Positions 27,755 to 37,733 of a DNA stretch of 64,000 nucleotides are shown in pieces; position 1 is the first letter of the stretch, and each line of letters opens with the position of its first letter. Origin of the DNA: Paraburkholderia xenovorans LB400 (GTDB taxonomy: Bacteria > Pseudomonadota > Gammaproteobacteria > Burkholderiales > Burkholderiaceae); contig NC_007951.1 of NCBI RefSeq assembly GCF_000013645.1, forward strand, positions 1,860,001 through 1,924,000, written 5' to 3'. Below the pieces are notes generated by a model, which saw only the letters and a program-made list of their open reading frames with translations, did no database searches and was not told the origin of the DNA. Both the position numbers and the translations under genes were made by a program.

Positions 27755-28636
27755 TCATTCACCGCCGCGTTGCACGACCCGATCCAGAAACGCCAGCAGT
27801 GCGTCGCCGAACACGTCGTTCCGGTCGCCGGCCACCATATGCCCGGCGTCCATCACGTTCACATATTCGCTCTGCGGACACAGCGCGCGAAATTCCCGCG
27901 CGCCTTCTTCACTTAATACGTCGGACAATGCGCCGCGCACCAGCAGGGTCGGACACGTCAGATGCCGCGCGCAATTTTCGAGTCGCTGCTGCCGTAACGC
28001 GAAGTCCCACTCCTGAGGCTTGAAGCGGGGGTCCCAATGCCATCGATATTTGCCGTCAGCGGCAAGCCGCACGTTTTTCGCGAGGCCGTCGAGATTTTTC
28101 CGCCGTGCGCGTTGCGGCTGATAACTGGCGATTGCGTCGGCCACTTCTTCGAGCGACTCGAAGCCCTCGGGCTTTTGCGTCATGAAGCTGTGCACCCGGT
28201 CCGCGCCGTCCATCTCCACCCGCGGCGCAATATCGACGAGGATCAGCGCGCTGGCCTCGACGCGGCCTTCACCCGCCGCGATCAGACTGGTGCCGCCGCC
28301 GAGCGATGCGCCGATCAGCGCGGCGCGCGGCCTGCCGAGCGCCGCGATCACGCACCGCAAATCCTCGACCATCACGTCTTCGCCGTACGCGCCGTCGGGC
28401 GCCCAGTCGGAATCGCCGTGGCCGCGCGCGTCGAACGCGACCGCCCAGTAACCGCGCGCGCCGAGCTTTTCGCCCGCACCTTTCCACGCGTGCCGGGTCT
28501 GGCCGCCGCCATGCTGCAGCAGGACCAGCGGGCCGCGAGGGTCTCCCCACGCATCACCCGCAATCGCGACGCCGCCCGCGCCGCGCCATGTGAACATCGG
28601 CTCGGGCGTGCCGGGAAGTCTAGTACCTGCTGTCAC
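27755..28636 (-). CDS. Alpha/beta-fold hydrolase
   Basis: 293 residues from a GTG at 28636, behind GAAGGAG. The oxyanion region VLLQHGGGQTRHAW, the nucleophile elbow GASLGGG (Ser), and the C-terminal DAGHMVAGD with the catalytic His are visible; an acid residue lies in the segment VRGALSDVLS. It could be an esterase, thioesterase or C-C hydrolase. It lies 51 bp after the enoyl-CoA hydratase gene on the same strand and is probably co-transcribed with it under the 29621 operator, so it belongs to the large catabolic regulon. Confidence 0.88.
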   Translation of the reverse strand: MTAGTRLPGTPEPMFTWRGAGGVAIAGDAWGDPRGPLVLLQHGGGQTRHAWKGAGEKLGARGYWAVAFDARGHGDSDWAPDGAYGEDVMVEDLRCVIAALGRPRAALIGASLGGGTSLIAAGEGRVEASALILVDIAPRVEMDGADRVHSFMTQKPEGFESLEEVADAIASYQPQRARRKNLDGLAKNVRLAADGKYRWHWDPRFKPQEWDFALRQQRLENCARHLTCPTLLVRGALSDVLSEEGAREFRALCPQSEYVNVMDAGHMVAGDRNDVFGDALLAFLDRVVQRGGE

Positions 28637-28687
28637 GCGATGACTCCTTCAAGGAAACGCGATCCCATTGGGCTTGCCGGCAACGGT

Positions 28688-29512
28688 TCACCAGGAATCG
28701 AAAGTCGGCGCGCGTTTTTCGGAAAAGGCCTGCATGCCTTCTTTCCATTCGTCGCCGCCGACCAGCATCGACAACGCCTCGATACCAAAGCGCCGCGCCG
28801 TGCGCAGATCGGCGTCTTCGCTCACGTAGATGCTGCGTTTCGATTGCGCGACCGAGCGTGGTCCGAGTTTGCGGATCTCCAGCGCGATGTCAAGCGCGCT
28901 TTGCAGCAGCATGTCGCCCGGCACCACCGCCGACACGAGCCCATAACGGTCCGCGGTGGCCGCGTCGAGATGGGTGGCACGCAGAATCCAGTCGAGCGCT
29001 TTGCTGCGGCCGACGTGCCGGATCAGTTTCTGCACGCCGCCCGCGCCCGCCACGGCGCCAAGTCTGGTCTCGGGCAAACCGATTTTTGCATGCGAGGCGA
29101 TCACACGGAAATCGCAGGAGAGCGCCAGCTCGCATCCGCCTCCGAGCGCAAAGCCGTTGATTGCGGCGATGGTCGGAAAGTGCAGTTCTTCGAGCCGGTC
29201 GAACAGCACGGCGATATCGGCCAGATAGTGGTCGCGCGCGTCGAACGGCTGATGGATCGACGCTTCGGGCCCCGCGAAATACCGCAGATGCGCGCCACAG
29301 CAAAACGCGCGCTCCTGCCCCGTGACGATCAGCGCACGGGTGCTTTCCATGTCGGCGAGATCCAGCGCGTGATCGAACTCGGAGAGCAGTTCGAGCGACA
29401 GCGTATTCATCTGCGCCGGGCGCGTGAGCGTAATCAACGCAATCGCGCGTTCGGCCCATTCGAGCCGTACCGCGCTGCCTTCGAACGTCGGTCCTTCAAA
29501 TGTTCCACTCAT
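28688..29512 (-). CDS. Enoyl-CoA hydratase/isomerase family protein with both catalytic Glu
   Basis: 274 residues from the ATG at 29512 (MSGTFEGPTF), behind CGGAGA. The crotonase fold is clear: CCGAHLRYF oxyanion loop, GGGCELALSCD with Glu128, and IGLPETRLGAVAGAGG with Glu148. Both acid/base residues of enoyl-CoA hydratases are kept, so it is likely a true hydratase. First gene of a two-gene minus-strand unit with the hydrolase. A CTGACC-N4-GGTTAG site lies 109 bp upstream. Confidence 0.92.
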   Translation of the reverse strand: MSGTFEGPTFEGSAVRLEWAERAIALITLTRPAQMNTLSLELLSEFDHALDLADMESTRALIVTGQERAFCCGAHLRYFAGPEASIHQPFDARDHYLADIAVLFDRLEELHFPTIAAINGFALGGGCELALSCDFRVIASHAKIGLPETRLGAVAGAGGVQKLIRHVGRSKALDWILRATHLDAATADRYGLVSAVVPGDMLLQSALDIALEIRKLGPRSVAQSKRSIYVSEDADLRTARRFGIEALSMLVGGDEWKEGMQAFSEKRAPTFDSW

Positions 29513-29620
29513 AAGGTCTCCGGGTGTGGTGCGCACGGTCACGCTGGCGGCACAGTGCCGGGCGTGCCGATTCCTCTGGAAAGGGTAGGGGGACGACGGC
29601 CAGTCTGTCAAGAAAATGAA

Positions 29621-29636
29621 CTGACCATCGGGTTAG
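29621..29636. promoter_or_regulatory. Regulon operator copy 1 (CTGACC-ATCG-GGTTAG)
   Basis: Near-perfect 6-4-6 inverted repeat upstream of the minus-strand enoyl-CoA hydratase/hydrolase unit. It shares pattern and spacing with four other sites at 29702, 45794, 45964 and 47735. Confidence 0.75.
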
Positions 29637-29701
29637 TTTGGATCAAGCGGCGTGCTGGAGCGGTCCGTAATACGAGTGATCCAGCGGCATAAATTTGAAA
29701 A

Positions 29702-29717
29702 CTAACCGTCGGGTTAG
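29702..29717. promoter_or_regulatory. Regulon operator copy 2 (CTAACC-GTCG-GGTTAG)
   Basis: Perfect 6-4-6 inverted repeat, the best member of the set, upstream of the long plus-strand operon 29892-37663. Confidence 0.8.
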
Positions 29718-29891
29718 AAGATTGACCATGAAGATTAAGCCCGTTATGATGGGTCCTGGAGACAGCGCGCAACCATTGCCCGTGGCCTTCGCCATGCGTG
29801 GCGGGAGCCGGCGGGGCCGGCGTGGCGCGCAGCTCGGAGAACAGCCTGTTGCGCTGGCTTCATCCGCGAAACGGAAAATAAAAGGTCCAAC

Positions 29892-30989
29892 ATGGATGTC
29901 TATGTGATGGGAGTGGCGATTCATCCAGCGGCAGACGCGATCGGCGATCTGCGGCTGGAAGAAATGGCTTACCGCACCGCGCGCGCCGCGCTCGACAATG
30001 CGGGGGTCGAACGCCGCGAGATCGATCATCTGACGCTTGCCGCCAGCGACGAAATCGACGCACGCGGTATCAGCAGCATGCTGCTCGCCGCGCCGTCGGG
30101 CGGTTATCTGAAAGACGAAATGCGCGTCACCGATTCGGGCCTCACCGGCCTGCACCTCGGCGCGATGCGCGCGGCGGCGGGCCACTTGCAGCTTGGCCTC
30201 GTGGTCAGTTCGAACCAGAGCTCGGTCGTGCCGCTAGAAGACATCGCGCGAATGCGCGGCGAGCCTTTTTTTCTGCGGCCAGTCGGCCTGAACTTCGCGA
30301 TTGCCGATGGCCTGTTCGCCGGCGCGGTGGCCGGGCGGTACGCCATTTCCGCCGCAACGGCCGCCGAACGGGTGCTCGAACGCATGCGCTCGGCGGCCCG
30401 CAACAGCCGCGCCGTAGCGCGTACGCTGCCGCGGCATGACGACATCGCGGGCTCACCCTGTCTCGCTTATCCGCTGCGCGCCGGGCATCGCGCGCCGGTC
30501 ACGGACGGCGCGGTCGCCATGGTGCTCGCGTCCGGCGCATGGCTGCGCGCGCATCCGCAACACCGGCCGCTCGCGCGCATTGCCGGCATGGCGTGGGGCG
30601 TCGACCGTTATCAGCTGGATGCCGAGCGGTTGGCCGGCCTCGATATTTTCCGCAGCGGTCTCGATGACGTGCTGTCGCGCGCGGGTCTCGAAAGCGTCGA
30701 CGAACTCGAAGTGGTCGAACTCGAAGCGCAAAACGCATGGGCCGACGTGGCCTTCAGCCAGGCGCTCGGCGCCTCGGCGCGTGTGAGCGTCAGCCCGTCG
30801 GGCGGCGCATGGGCGCAAAACCCGTTCTTCTGCACCGGCTTGCTGAATGCCGCCGAAGCGGCGCTGCAGGTCGCCGGCCAGGCAGGCGGCCATCAGGTCG
30901 ACGGCGCGCGGCGCGCGCTCGCTCACGGCGTATCCGGCTTTGCACAACAGACTCATGGCTTTGTCGTCATGGAAGGAATAGCGGCATGA
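29892..30989 (+). CDS. Thiolase-like protein A, lacking the nucleophilic Cys
   Basis: 365 residues, ATG at 29892. The fold is that of thiolase/SCP2-thiolase proteins (YRTARAALDNAGVERREIDH at the start, SPSGGAWAQNPFFCTGLLNA near the end). At the place of the acyl-accepting Cys (CASG in active thiolases) it has GLTG (Gly83), and the GHP His region reads QNPF. It therefore cannot work as a normal thiolase. Its stop overlaps the start of a second thiolase-like gene (ATGA), and a DUF35 gene follows, so it probably forms a hetero-complex with both, comparable to Ltp2/DUF35 acyl-CoA aldolases. The latter role is inferred. Confidence 0.85.
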   Translation: MDVYVMGVAIHPAADAIGDLRLEEMAYRTARAALDNAGVERREIDHLTLAASDEIDARGISSMLLAAPSGGYLKDEMRVTDSGLTGLHLGAMRAAAGHLQLGLVVSSNQSSVVPLEDIARMRGEPFFLRPVGLNFAIADGLFAGAVAGRYAISAATAAERVLERMRSAARNSRAVARTLPRHDDIAGSPCLAYPLRAGHRAPVTDGAVAMVLASGAWLRAHPQHRPLARIAGMAWGVDRYQLDAERLAGLDIFRSGLDDVLSRAGLESVDELEVVELEAQNAWADVAFSQALGASARVSVSPSGGAWAQNPFFCTGLLNAAEAALQVAGQAGGHQVDGARRALAHGVSGFAQQTHGFVVMEGIAA

Positions 30990-32188
30990 AGGCGCACAAC
31001 GTAGCGGTTATCGGCGTTGGCCAGACGGAATTCCGGTCGCGCTCGGACAATCAGACTTACGCCGAACTCGCGCAGGAGGCCGTCGCGCTCGCGCTTGTCG
31101 ACGCCAATCTGCAACCCGAGGAAATCGACGCGGTGGTGTTTTCAATGGCGCCGACCACCTTCATGGGCGTCGCGGACGCGGACAAATGGGCGGTCGATTA
31201 CACCTGGGCGCGCGGCAAGCCGTTCATGCGCGTGCACACCGGCGGCGCGACCGGCGGCTCCGCGTTGCAGGCGGCGCACGCGCACGTCGCGTCCGGGCAG
31301 TACGGCACCGTGCTGGTGGTCGGCGCCGACCGCATCACCGAAACGCCGGACGCGCAGTTCGTGCTGAACCTGATCTGGGACGCGTTCTACGAGCAGGACT
31401 TTGCGCTGAACACGGTGACCATGACAGCGCTCGCCACGCAGCGCTACATGCACAAGTACGGCACGACCGAGCGGCAATATGCGAATGTCGTGGTACGTGC
31501 CCGCCGCAATGCGTTGAACAATCCTTCCGCGCATCTGAAGGGCGCGATCGATATCGACGCGGTACTCGCGTCGCCGCGCATTTCGTGGCCGTACAAGCTG
31601 TTCGATATCTGTCCGCGGTCGGCGGGTGCGGCGGCGGTGGTGATGACGTCCGAGACGCTCGCGCGCGAACGCTGCACGCGCCCGGCGTTCATCACCGGCA
31701 CCGCGGGCGTGTCGAACACGATATTCATGGGCGATCGCATGGGACCTCACGCCGACACCGACTTCGCCGATTTCGCGGAGTTGCGCCAGGCGGCGCGCGA
31801 ATGTTTCCGGCAGGCGGGCATTACGGATCCGCTGCGCGAGTTGCAAACGGTCGAAATCTACGACCCATTCAGCTCGTTCCAGTTTCCGCAGCTCGAATCG
31901 CTCGGCTTCTGCAAACCCGGCACGGCGCAGCAACTGAGCGACGAAGGCGCATTCGACATGGATGGCGCGATCGCCGTGAATCCGTCCGGCGGCACGCTGT
32001 GCACGAATCCGATCGGCGTGACCGGTCTCGTGCGCGCGGCGGAAGCGGCGCGTCAGGTCATGGGCCGCTCCGCCGCGATGCAGGTCAAGAACGTTCACAA
32101 CGCGCTCGCCACCGCGATTGGTGGGTCGACGCAATTTTTCACGGTCACGATGCTGAGCGACGAGCCGCGCCGTGCCCCGGCGGCCTGA
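30986..32188 (+). CDS. Thiolase-like protein B, lacking nucleophilic Cys and GHP His
   Basis: 400 residues, ATG at 30986 overlapping the upstream stop. Thiolase fold is clear: VAVIGVGQTEFRSRSD, VLVVGADRITETPDAQF, and VNPSGGTLCTNPIGVTGLVRAAE. The nucleophile position is Gly87 (in HTGGATGGSA) and the His of GHPxGATG is Asn341 (TNPIGVTG). The HEAF-type motif is replaced by YDPFSS. Such proteins with a DUF35 partner include steroid side-chain retro-aldolases (Ltp2/ChsH2) and BbsAB; this pair could cleave or form a C-C bond on a CoA ester. The substrate is not known. Confidence 0.87.
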   Translation: MKAHNVAVIGVGQTEFRSRSDNQTYAELAQEAVALALVDANLQPEEIDAVVFSMAPTTFMGVADADKWAVDYTWARGKPFMRVHTGGATGGSALQAAHAHVASGQYGTVLVVGADRITETPDAQFVLNLIWDAFYEQDFALNTVTMTALATQRYMHKYGTTERQYANVVVRARRNALNNPSAHLKGAIDIDAVLASPRISWPYKLFDICPRSAGAAAVVMTSETLARERCTRPAFITGTAGVSNTIFMGDRMGPHADTDFADFAELRQAARECFRQAGITDPLRELQTVEIYDPFSSFQFPQLESLGFCKPGTAQQLSDEGAFDMDGAIAVNPSGGTLCTNPIGVTGLVRAAEAARQVMGRSAAMQVKNVHNALATAIGGSTQFFTVTMLSDEPRRAPAA

Positions 32189-32201
32189 CAGGAGATCATT
32201 C

Positions 32202-32678
32202 ATGAGCAAGAGCCCAGCAACACCCGAGCCGCGCACATTTCCGGGTGAATGGCATGTGCGCTACAACTATCCGGTAGGCGACGTGGGCGCGCATTTCTTC
32301 GACGCGTTGAAGGAGAAACGCATTGTCGCGACGCGCTGCAGTGCGTCGGACATGACGTATCTGCCGCCGCGCGCTTACTGCGAGCGCAGCTTTGAAAAAT
32401 GCGACGGCTACGTGGACGCCGGCATGGAAGGCACGATCGAAGCGGCGACTATCGTCAGCGCCGCATTCGACAACCTGCCGACGCCGCCCTATGCCATCGC
32501 CTATGTGCGGCTCGACGGTGTCAGCACCGCGATGGTCAACTTCGTGCGCGGCATGGATCTCTCGGACGTGCCCGCGGCAGCGGCGAAACTGCAGCCGGGT
32601 ACGCGCGTGCGTGTCGAGTTCATCGATGCGCCGCAAGGCCGCATTACCGATTTCCACTACGTGCTGGCCGCCGCGTGA
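32202..32678 (+). CDS. DUF35 / OB-fold partner protein with degenerate zinc ribbon
   Basis: 158 residues, ATG at 32202 behind GGAG. Domain order is the usual one for DUF35 proteins: N-terminal helix, rubredoxin-like zinc ribbon, OB-fold (YAIAYVRLDGVSTAMVNFV ... PGTRVRVEFID). The ribbon normally reads CxxC-x10-CxxC; here it is C46-x2-S49-x10-C60-x2-S63, so the second Cys of each knuckle is Ser, and zinc binding is doubtful. DUF35 proteins bind CoA-thioester thiolases and channel substrate. It follows thiolase-like protein B by 13 bp and its stop overlaps the carboxylase start. Confidence 0.88.
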   Translation: MSKSPATPEPRTFPGEWHVRYNYPVGDVGAHFFDALKEKRIVATRCSASDMTYLPPRAYCERSFEKCDGYVDAGMEGTIEAATIVSAAFDNLPTPPYAIAYVRLDGVSTAMVNFVRGMDLSDVPAAAAKLQPGTRVRVEFIDAPQGRITDFHYVLAAA

Positions 32679-34273
32679 GTACCATCCTCTCCCGCATCGA
32701 TCGCCAGTCCGACGCGTTCAGGAACAACGAAGCGCACTACGACGCGCTGCTCGCCGAACTGCGCGAACGCCACGCGCATGTGCTGGCGGGTGGCGGCGAG
32801 CGGCTGGTCGAACGGCATCATGCGCGCAACAAGATGCTCGCGCGTGAACGGATCGACCTGCTGCTCGACCCGCTGTCGCCGTTTCTCGAACTGTCGCCGC
32901 TCGCGGCCTGGGGCATGTACGGCAACGCGGTGCCGTCAGCCGGCGTGATTACCGGTATCGGCCTGATCGCGGGCACGCCCTGCATGCTGATCGCCAATGA
33001 CGCCACCGTGAAGGGCGGTTCGTTCTTCGCCGAGACCGTCAAGAAACACGTGCGCGCGCAGGACATTGCCGGGCATCACCGTTTGCCGGTCATTTATCTG
33101 GTCGATTGCGGCGGTGCGTATCTGCCGGAACAGGATCGTGTGTTCCCCGACAAGGACCACTTCGGCAATACGTTCTACCGGCAATGCCAGATGTCCGCCG
33201 CGGGCATTCCGCAGATCGCCGCCGTGTTCGGCGGCTGCACGGCGGGTGGCGCATACATACCCGCGCTCGCCGACGAAGTCGTGATGGTACGCGGCCAGGC
33301 ACGCATTCATCTGGGCGGCCCGCAGATCGTCAAGGCGGCGATCAACGAAATCGTCGACGGCGAGACGCTCGGCGGCGCCGAGATGCACACGCGCGTGTCC
33401 GGCGTCTCCGACTATCTGGCGGAAAACGAAGCACAGGCGCTCCAGCGCGTGCGCGACATCATCGCCAATCTGAACCGGCCACGGCCGCTTTCCGGCGCGG
33501 TGCGCGAAGTCGTGCCGCCGCGCTATGACATCGGCGAGTTGCGCGGCATCCTGCCGCCGGGGCTGAAGGAATCGTATGACGTGCGCGAAGTGATCGCGCG
33601 GCTCGTCGACGATTCCGGGTTCCAGGAATTCAAGCCCGAGTTCGGCAGCACGCTCGTGTGCGGCACTGCATACTGGTGCGGTTATCCGGTTGGAATTCTC
33701 GCCAACAATGGCGTGCTGTTTTCAGAGTCGGCCACGAAGGGTGCGCATTTCATCGAACTGTGCAACCAGCGCAATATTCCACTGCTGTTTCTGCAGAACA
33801 TCACTGGCTTCATGGTGGGTACGGAGGCCGAGCGCGGCGGCATTGCAAGGCACAGCGCGAAGCTCGTCTACGCAATGGCGACTGCGCGCGTGCCGCGCCT
33901 CACGGTGATCATCGGCGGCTCGTTCGGCGCGGGCAACTACGGTATGTGCGGTCGCGGTTTCGATCCGCGCTTCCTGTTCGCGTGGCCGAACTCGCGAATC
34001 GCGACCATGAGCGCGGACGTGGCGGCGACCGTGCTGACCGACTTGCGGCGCAGCAGTCTGAAAGCCGCCGCCGATGAAGCCGAGATCGCCGAAATCGATC
34101 GCGTCACGCGCGAGCAGTTCACCACGCAAAGCGATCCGTATTACGCCACCGCGCGCCTGTGGGACGACGGGCTGATCGAGCCTTCGGAAACGCGCGAAGT
34201 GATCGGCCTGTGCCTCGCACTCGCGGCGGCCGAAGCGCCGGCGACGGGTCCTTCACCCGTCTTCCGGATGTAA
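32675..34273 (+). CDS. Acyl-CoA carboxylase, carboxyltransferase (beta) subunit
   Basis: 532 residues from a GTG at 32675 that overlaps the DUF35 stop (GTGA). Length and motifs match methylcrotonyl-CoA / geranyl-CoA carboxylase beta subunits: ERHHARNKMLARERIDLLLD, DCGGAYLPEQDRVFPDKDHF, FGGCTAGGAYIPALADE, and the C-terminal GGSFGAGNYGMCGRGFDPRF. It transfers carboxyl from biotin to an acyl-CoA, probably at a gamma or vinylogous carbon as in MCC/GCC, judging by family. It works with the biotin subunit encoded 9 bp downstream. Confidence 0.93.
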   Translation: MSTILSRIDRQSDAFRNNEAHYDALLAELRERHAHVLAGGGERLVERHHARNKMLARERIDLLLDPLSPFLELSPLAAWGMYGNAVPSAGVITGIGLIAGTPCMLIANDATVKGGSFFAETVKKHVRAQDIAGHHRLPVIYLVDCGGAYLPEQDRVFPDKDHFGNTFYRQCQMSAAGIPQIAAVFGGCTAGGAYIPALADEVVMVRGQARIHLGGPQIVKAAINEIVDGETLGGAEMHTRVSGVSDYLAENEAQALQRVRDIIANLNRPRPLSGAVREVVPPRYDIGELRGILPPGLKESYDVREVIARLVDDSGFQEFKPEFGSTLVCGTAYWCGYPVGILANNGVLFSESATKGAHFIELCNQRNIPLLFLQNITGFMVGTEAERGGIARHSAKLVYAMATARVPRLTVIIGGSFGAGNYGMCGRGFDPRFLFAWPNSRIATMSADVAATVLTDLRRSSLKAAADEAEIAEIDRVTREQFTTQSDPYYATARLWDDGLIEPSETREVIGLCLALAAAEAPATGPSPVFRM

Positions 34274-34281
34274 AGGCAAAC

Positions 34282-36327
<2,046 letters not shown>

Positions 36328-36341
36328 AGGGCGATACGGAT

Positions 36342-36794
36342 ATGCGCGGACTTTACTTCGAGGAATTCACGGTCGGGATGCGGTTCGATCACGCGCTCAC
36401 GCGCACCGTCACCGAATGGGACAACATGCAGTTCTCCAACATGACGATGAACCCGCAGCCGCTGCACGTCGACGCGCATTTCGCGGCGTCGACGGAATTC
36501 GGCAAGCCACTCGTGAACAGCCTCTTCACGCTAGGGTTGATGATCGGCATCTCCGTGTGCGAGACCACGCTGCGCACGACCATCGCCAATCTCGGCATGA
36601 CCGACGTGAGCTTTCCCGCGCCGGTTTTTCAAGGCGATACGCTGCACGTGAGAACCGAAGTGCTGTCGTTGCGCGCGAGCGCTTCGCGGCCTCGCGCCGG
36701 CATTGTCGAGTTCAGGCACACGGCGTTCAATCAGAACGACGTCGAAGTCGCGCGCTGCACGCGCGCGGCATTCATGCATCGGTCCCCGGCGTGA
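36342..36794 (+). CDS. MaoC-family hydratase (mesaconyl-CoA hydratase-like)
   Basis: 150 residues from the ATG at 36342, a single hot-dog domain. The start GLYFEEFTVGMRFDHALTRT and the TEWDNMQFSNMTMNPQPLHVD segment, with Asn/Asp/His at the usual MaoC active-site places, are typical of the mesaconyl-C4-CoA hydratase-like branch. It probably hydrates a branched unsaturated dicarboxylyl-CoA, which would fit a product of the preceding carboxylase. Its stop overlaps the start of the CitE-like lyase gene, a common gene pair. Confidence 0.87.
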   Translation: MRGLYFEEFTVGMRFDHALTRTVTEWDNMQFSNMTMNPQPLHVDAHFAASTEFGKPLVNSLFTLGLMIGISVCETTLRTTIANLGMTDVSFPAPVFQGDTLHVRTEVLSLRASASRPRAGIVEFRHTAFNQNDVEVARCTRAAFMHRSPA

Positions 36795-37663
36795 GCGCGG
36801 CGCAATCGTGGCTGTTCGTGCCCGGCGACAGCGCGCGCAAGATCGAACGTGCGCTGCAAGGCGACGCGCACGCGCTGATCTTCGACTGGGAAGATGCGGT
36901 GGCGCCCGCGGCAAAAGCGGCGGCGCGGCAGACCACGGCGGCCGCGCTCGCTGCGGCGGGCGCACCGGCCGGGCGCTGCTGGATTCGCGTCAATGCTTTG
37001 TCGACAGCGTATTTCGACGACGACATTGCCGCGCTGCCCGGCGCCGCGATTGCGGGAGTCGTGCTGCCGAAAGCGTGCGGCGTGCGCGATATCGAACGGC
37101 TCGGCGCAGTGCTGGAACAGTGTGAACGCGCGAACGGGCTTGCTGCCGGCGTATTGCGGATCGTCGCGATCGTGACCGAGTCGGCGGCTTCGGTACTCGC
37201 CTTATCGGAATTCCGTGCGCCCGTATCGAGACTGCACGCGGTGATGTGGGGCGGCGAAGATCTCGCGGCCGATCTCGGCGTGGCGAATAATCGCGAGACC
37301 CGCCACGACGCTCATGCGGCCTATCGGGCGCCGTTCCAGCTCGCGCGCAATCTGACGCTGTTTGCCGCGGCCGCGGCAGAGTGCCTTGCGATCGACGCGG
37401 TCTTCACCGACCTGCATGCGCAGGACGCGCTGCTCGCCGAAAGTGCCGCGGCACGCGCCGACGGTTTCGGCGCAAAGGCGGCGATACATCCGGATCAGGT
37501 TGCCGTCATCAATCGTACGTTCGCGCCGACCGCGCAAGAACGGATGTGGGCGCAACAGGTGATCGCGGCGTTGGACCAGCAGCGGGGCGGGCTCGCCGTG
37601 CTCAACGGCAAGATGCTCGATGCGCCGCATTTGAGGCTCGCGAAGCGCATTCTTTCGCGCTAG
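36791..37663 (+). CDS. CitE-like CoA-ester lyase (HpcH/HpaI fold)
   Basis: 290 residues from a GTG at 36791 overlapping the hydratase stop (GTGA). Motifs of the citrate lyase beta-like family: SWLFVPGDSARKIERAL, LIFDWEDAVAP (Asp/Glu), VMWGGEDLAADLG with the metal-binding Glu-Asp, and FGAKAAIHPDQV. Members cleave citramalyl-, malyl- or methylmalyl-CoA into two smaller units. Following a carboxylase and a MaoC hydratase, it is the likely C-C bond cleaving end of this operon. Last gene of the eight-gene plus-strand operon; it converges on the acyl-CoA ligase gene. Confidence 0.9.
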   Translation: MSAAQSWLFVPGDSARKIERALQGDAHALIFDWEDAVAPAAKAAARQTTAAALAAAGAPAGRCWIRVNALSTAYFDDDIAALPGAAIAGVVLPKACGVRDIERLGAVLEQCERANGLAAGVLRIVAIVTESAASVLALSEFRAPVSRLHAVMWGGEDLAADLGVANNRETRHDAHAAYRAPFQLARNLTLFAAAAAECLAIDAVFTDLHAQDALLAESAAARADGFGAKAAIHPDQVAVINRTFAPTAQERMWAQQVIAALDQQRGGLAVLNGKMLDAPHLRLAKRILSR

Positions 37664-37687
37664 CCATCGGGAAAGAATGATCGGGTG

Positions 37688-37722
37688 CCGCACGTCGCCG
37701 GCCGGAGCGGGGCGGCGTGCGG
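37688..37722. terminator. Hairpin between convergent operons
   Basis: CCGCACGTCGCC (37688-37699) pairs with GGCGGCGTGCGG (37711-37722) through 12 bp including one G-U pair, loop of 11. It lies in the 70-bp gap between the ends of the two large operons. No U-run follows on either strand, so it may be a bidirectional Rho-independent-like end only in part. Confidence 0.5.
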
Positions 37723-37733
37723 TAAGCCGGCGA

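Larger units (their letters stand above)
29513..29891. other. Divergent control region with two operator copies, 379 bp
   Basis: The region lies between the enoyl-CoA hydratase (minus) and the thiolase-like operon (plus). It holds two 16-bp palindromes (29621-29636 and 29702-29717), listed separately, one nearer each promoter. The GC-rich part 29760-29870 shows no gene I can support. Confidence 0.6.
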
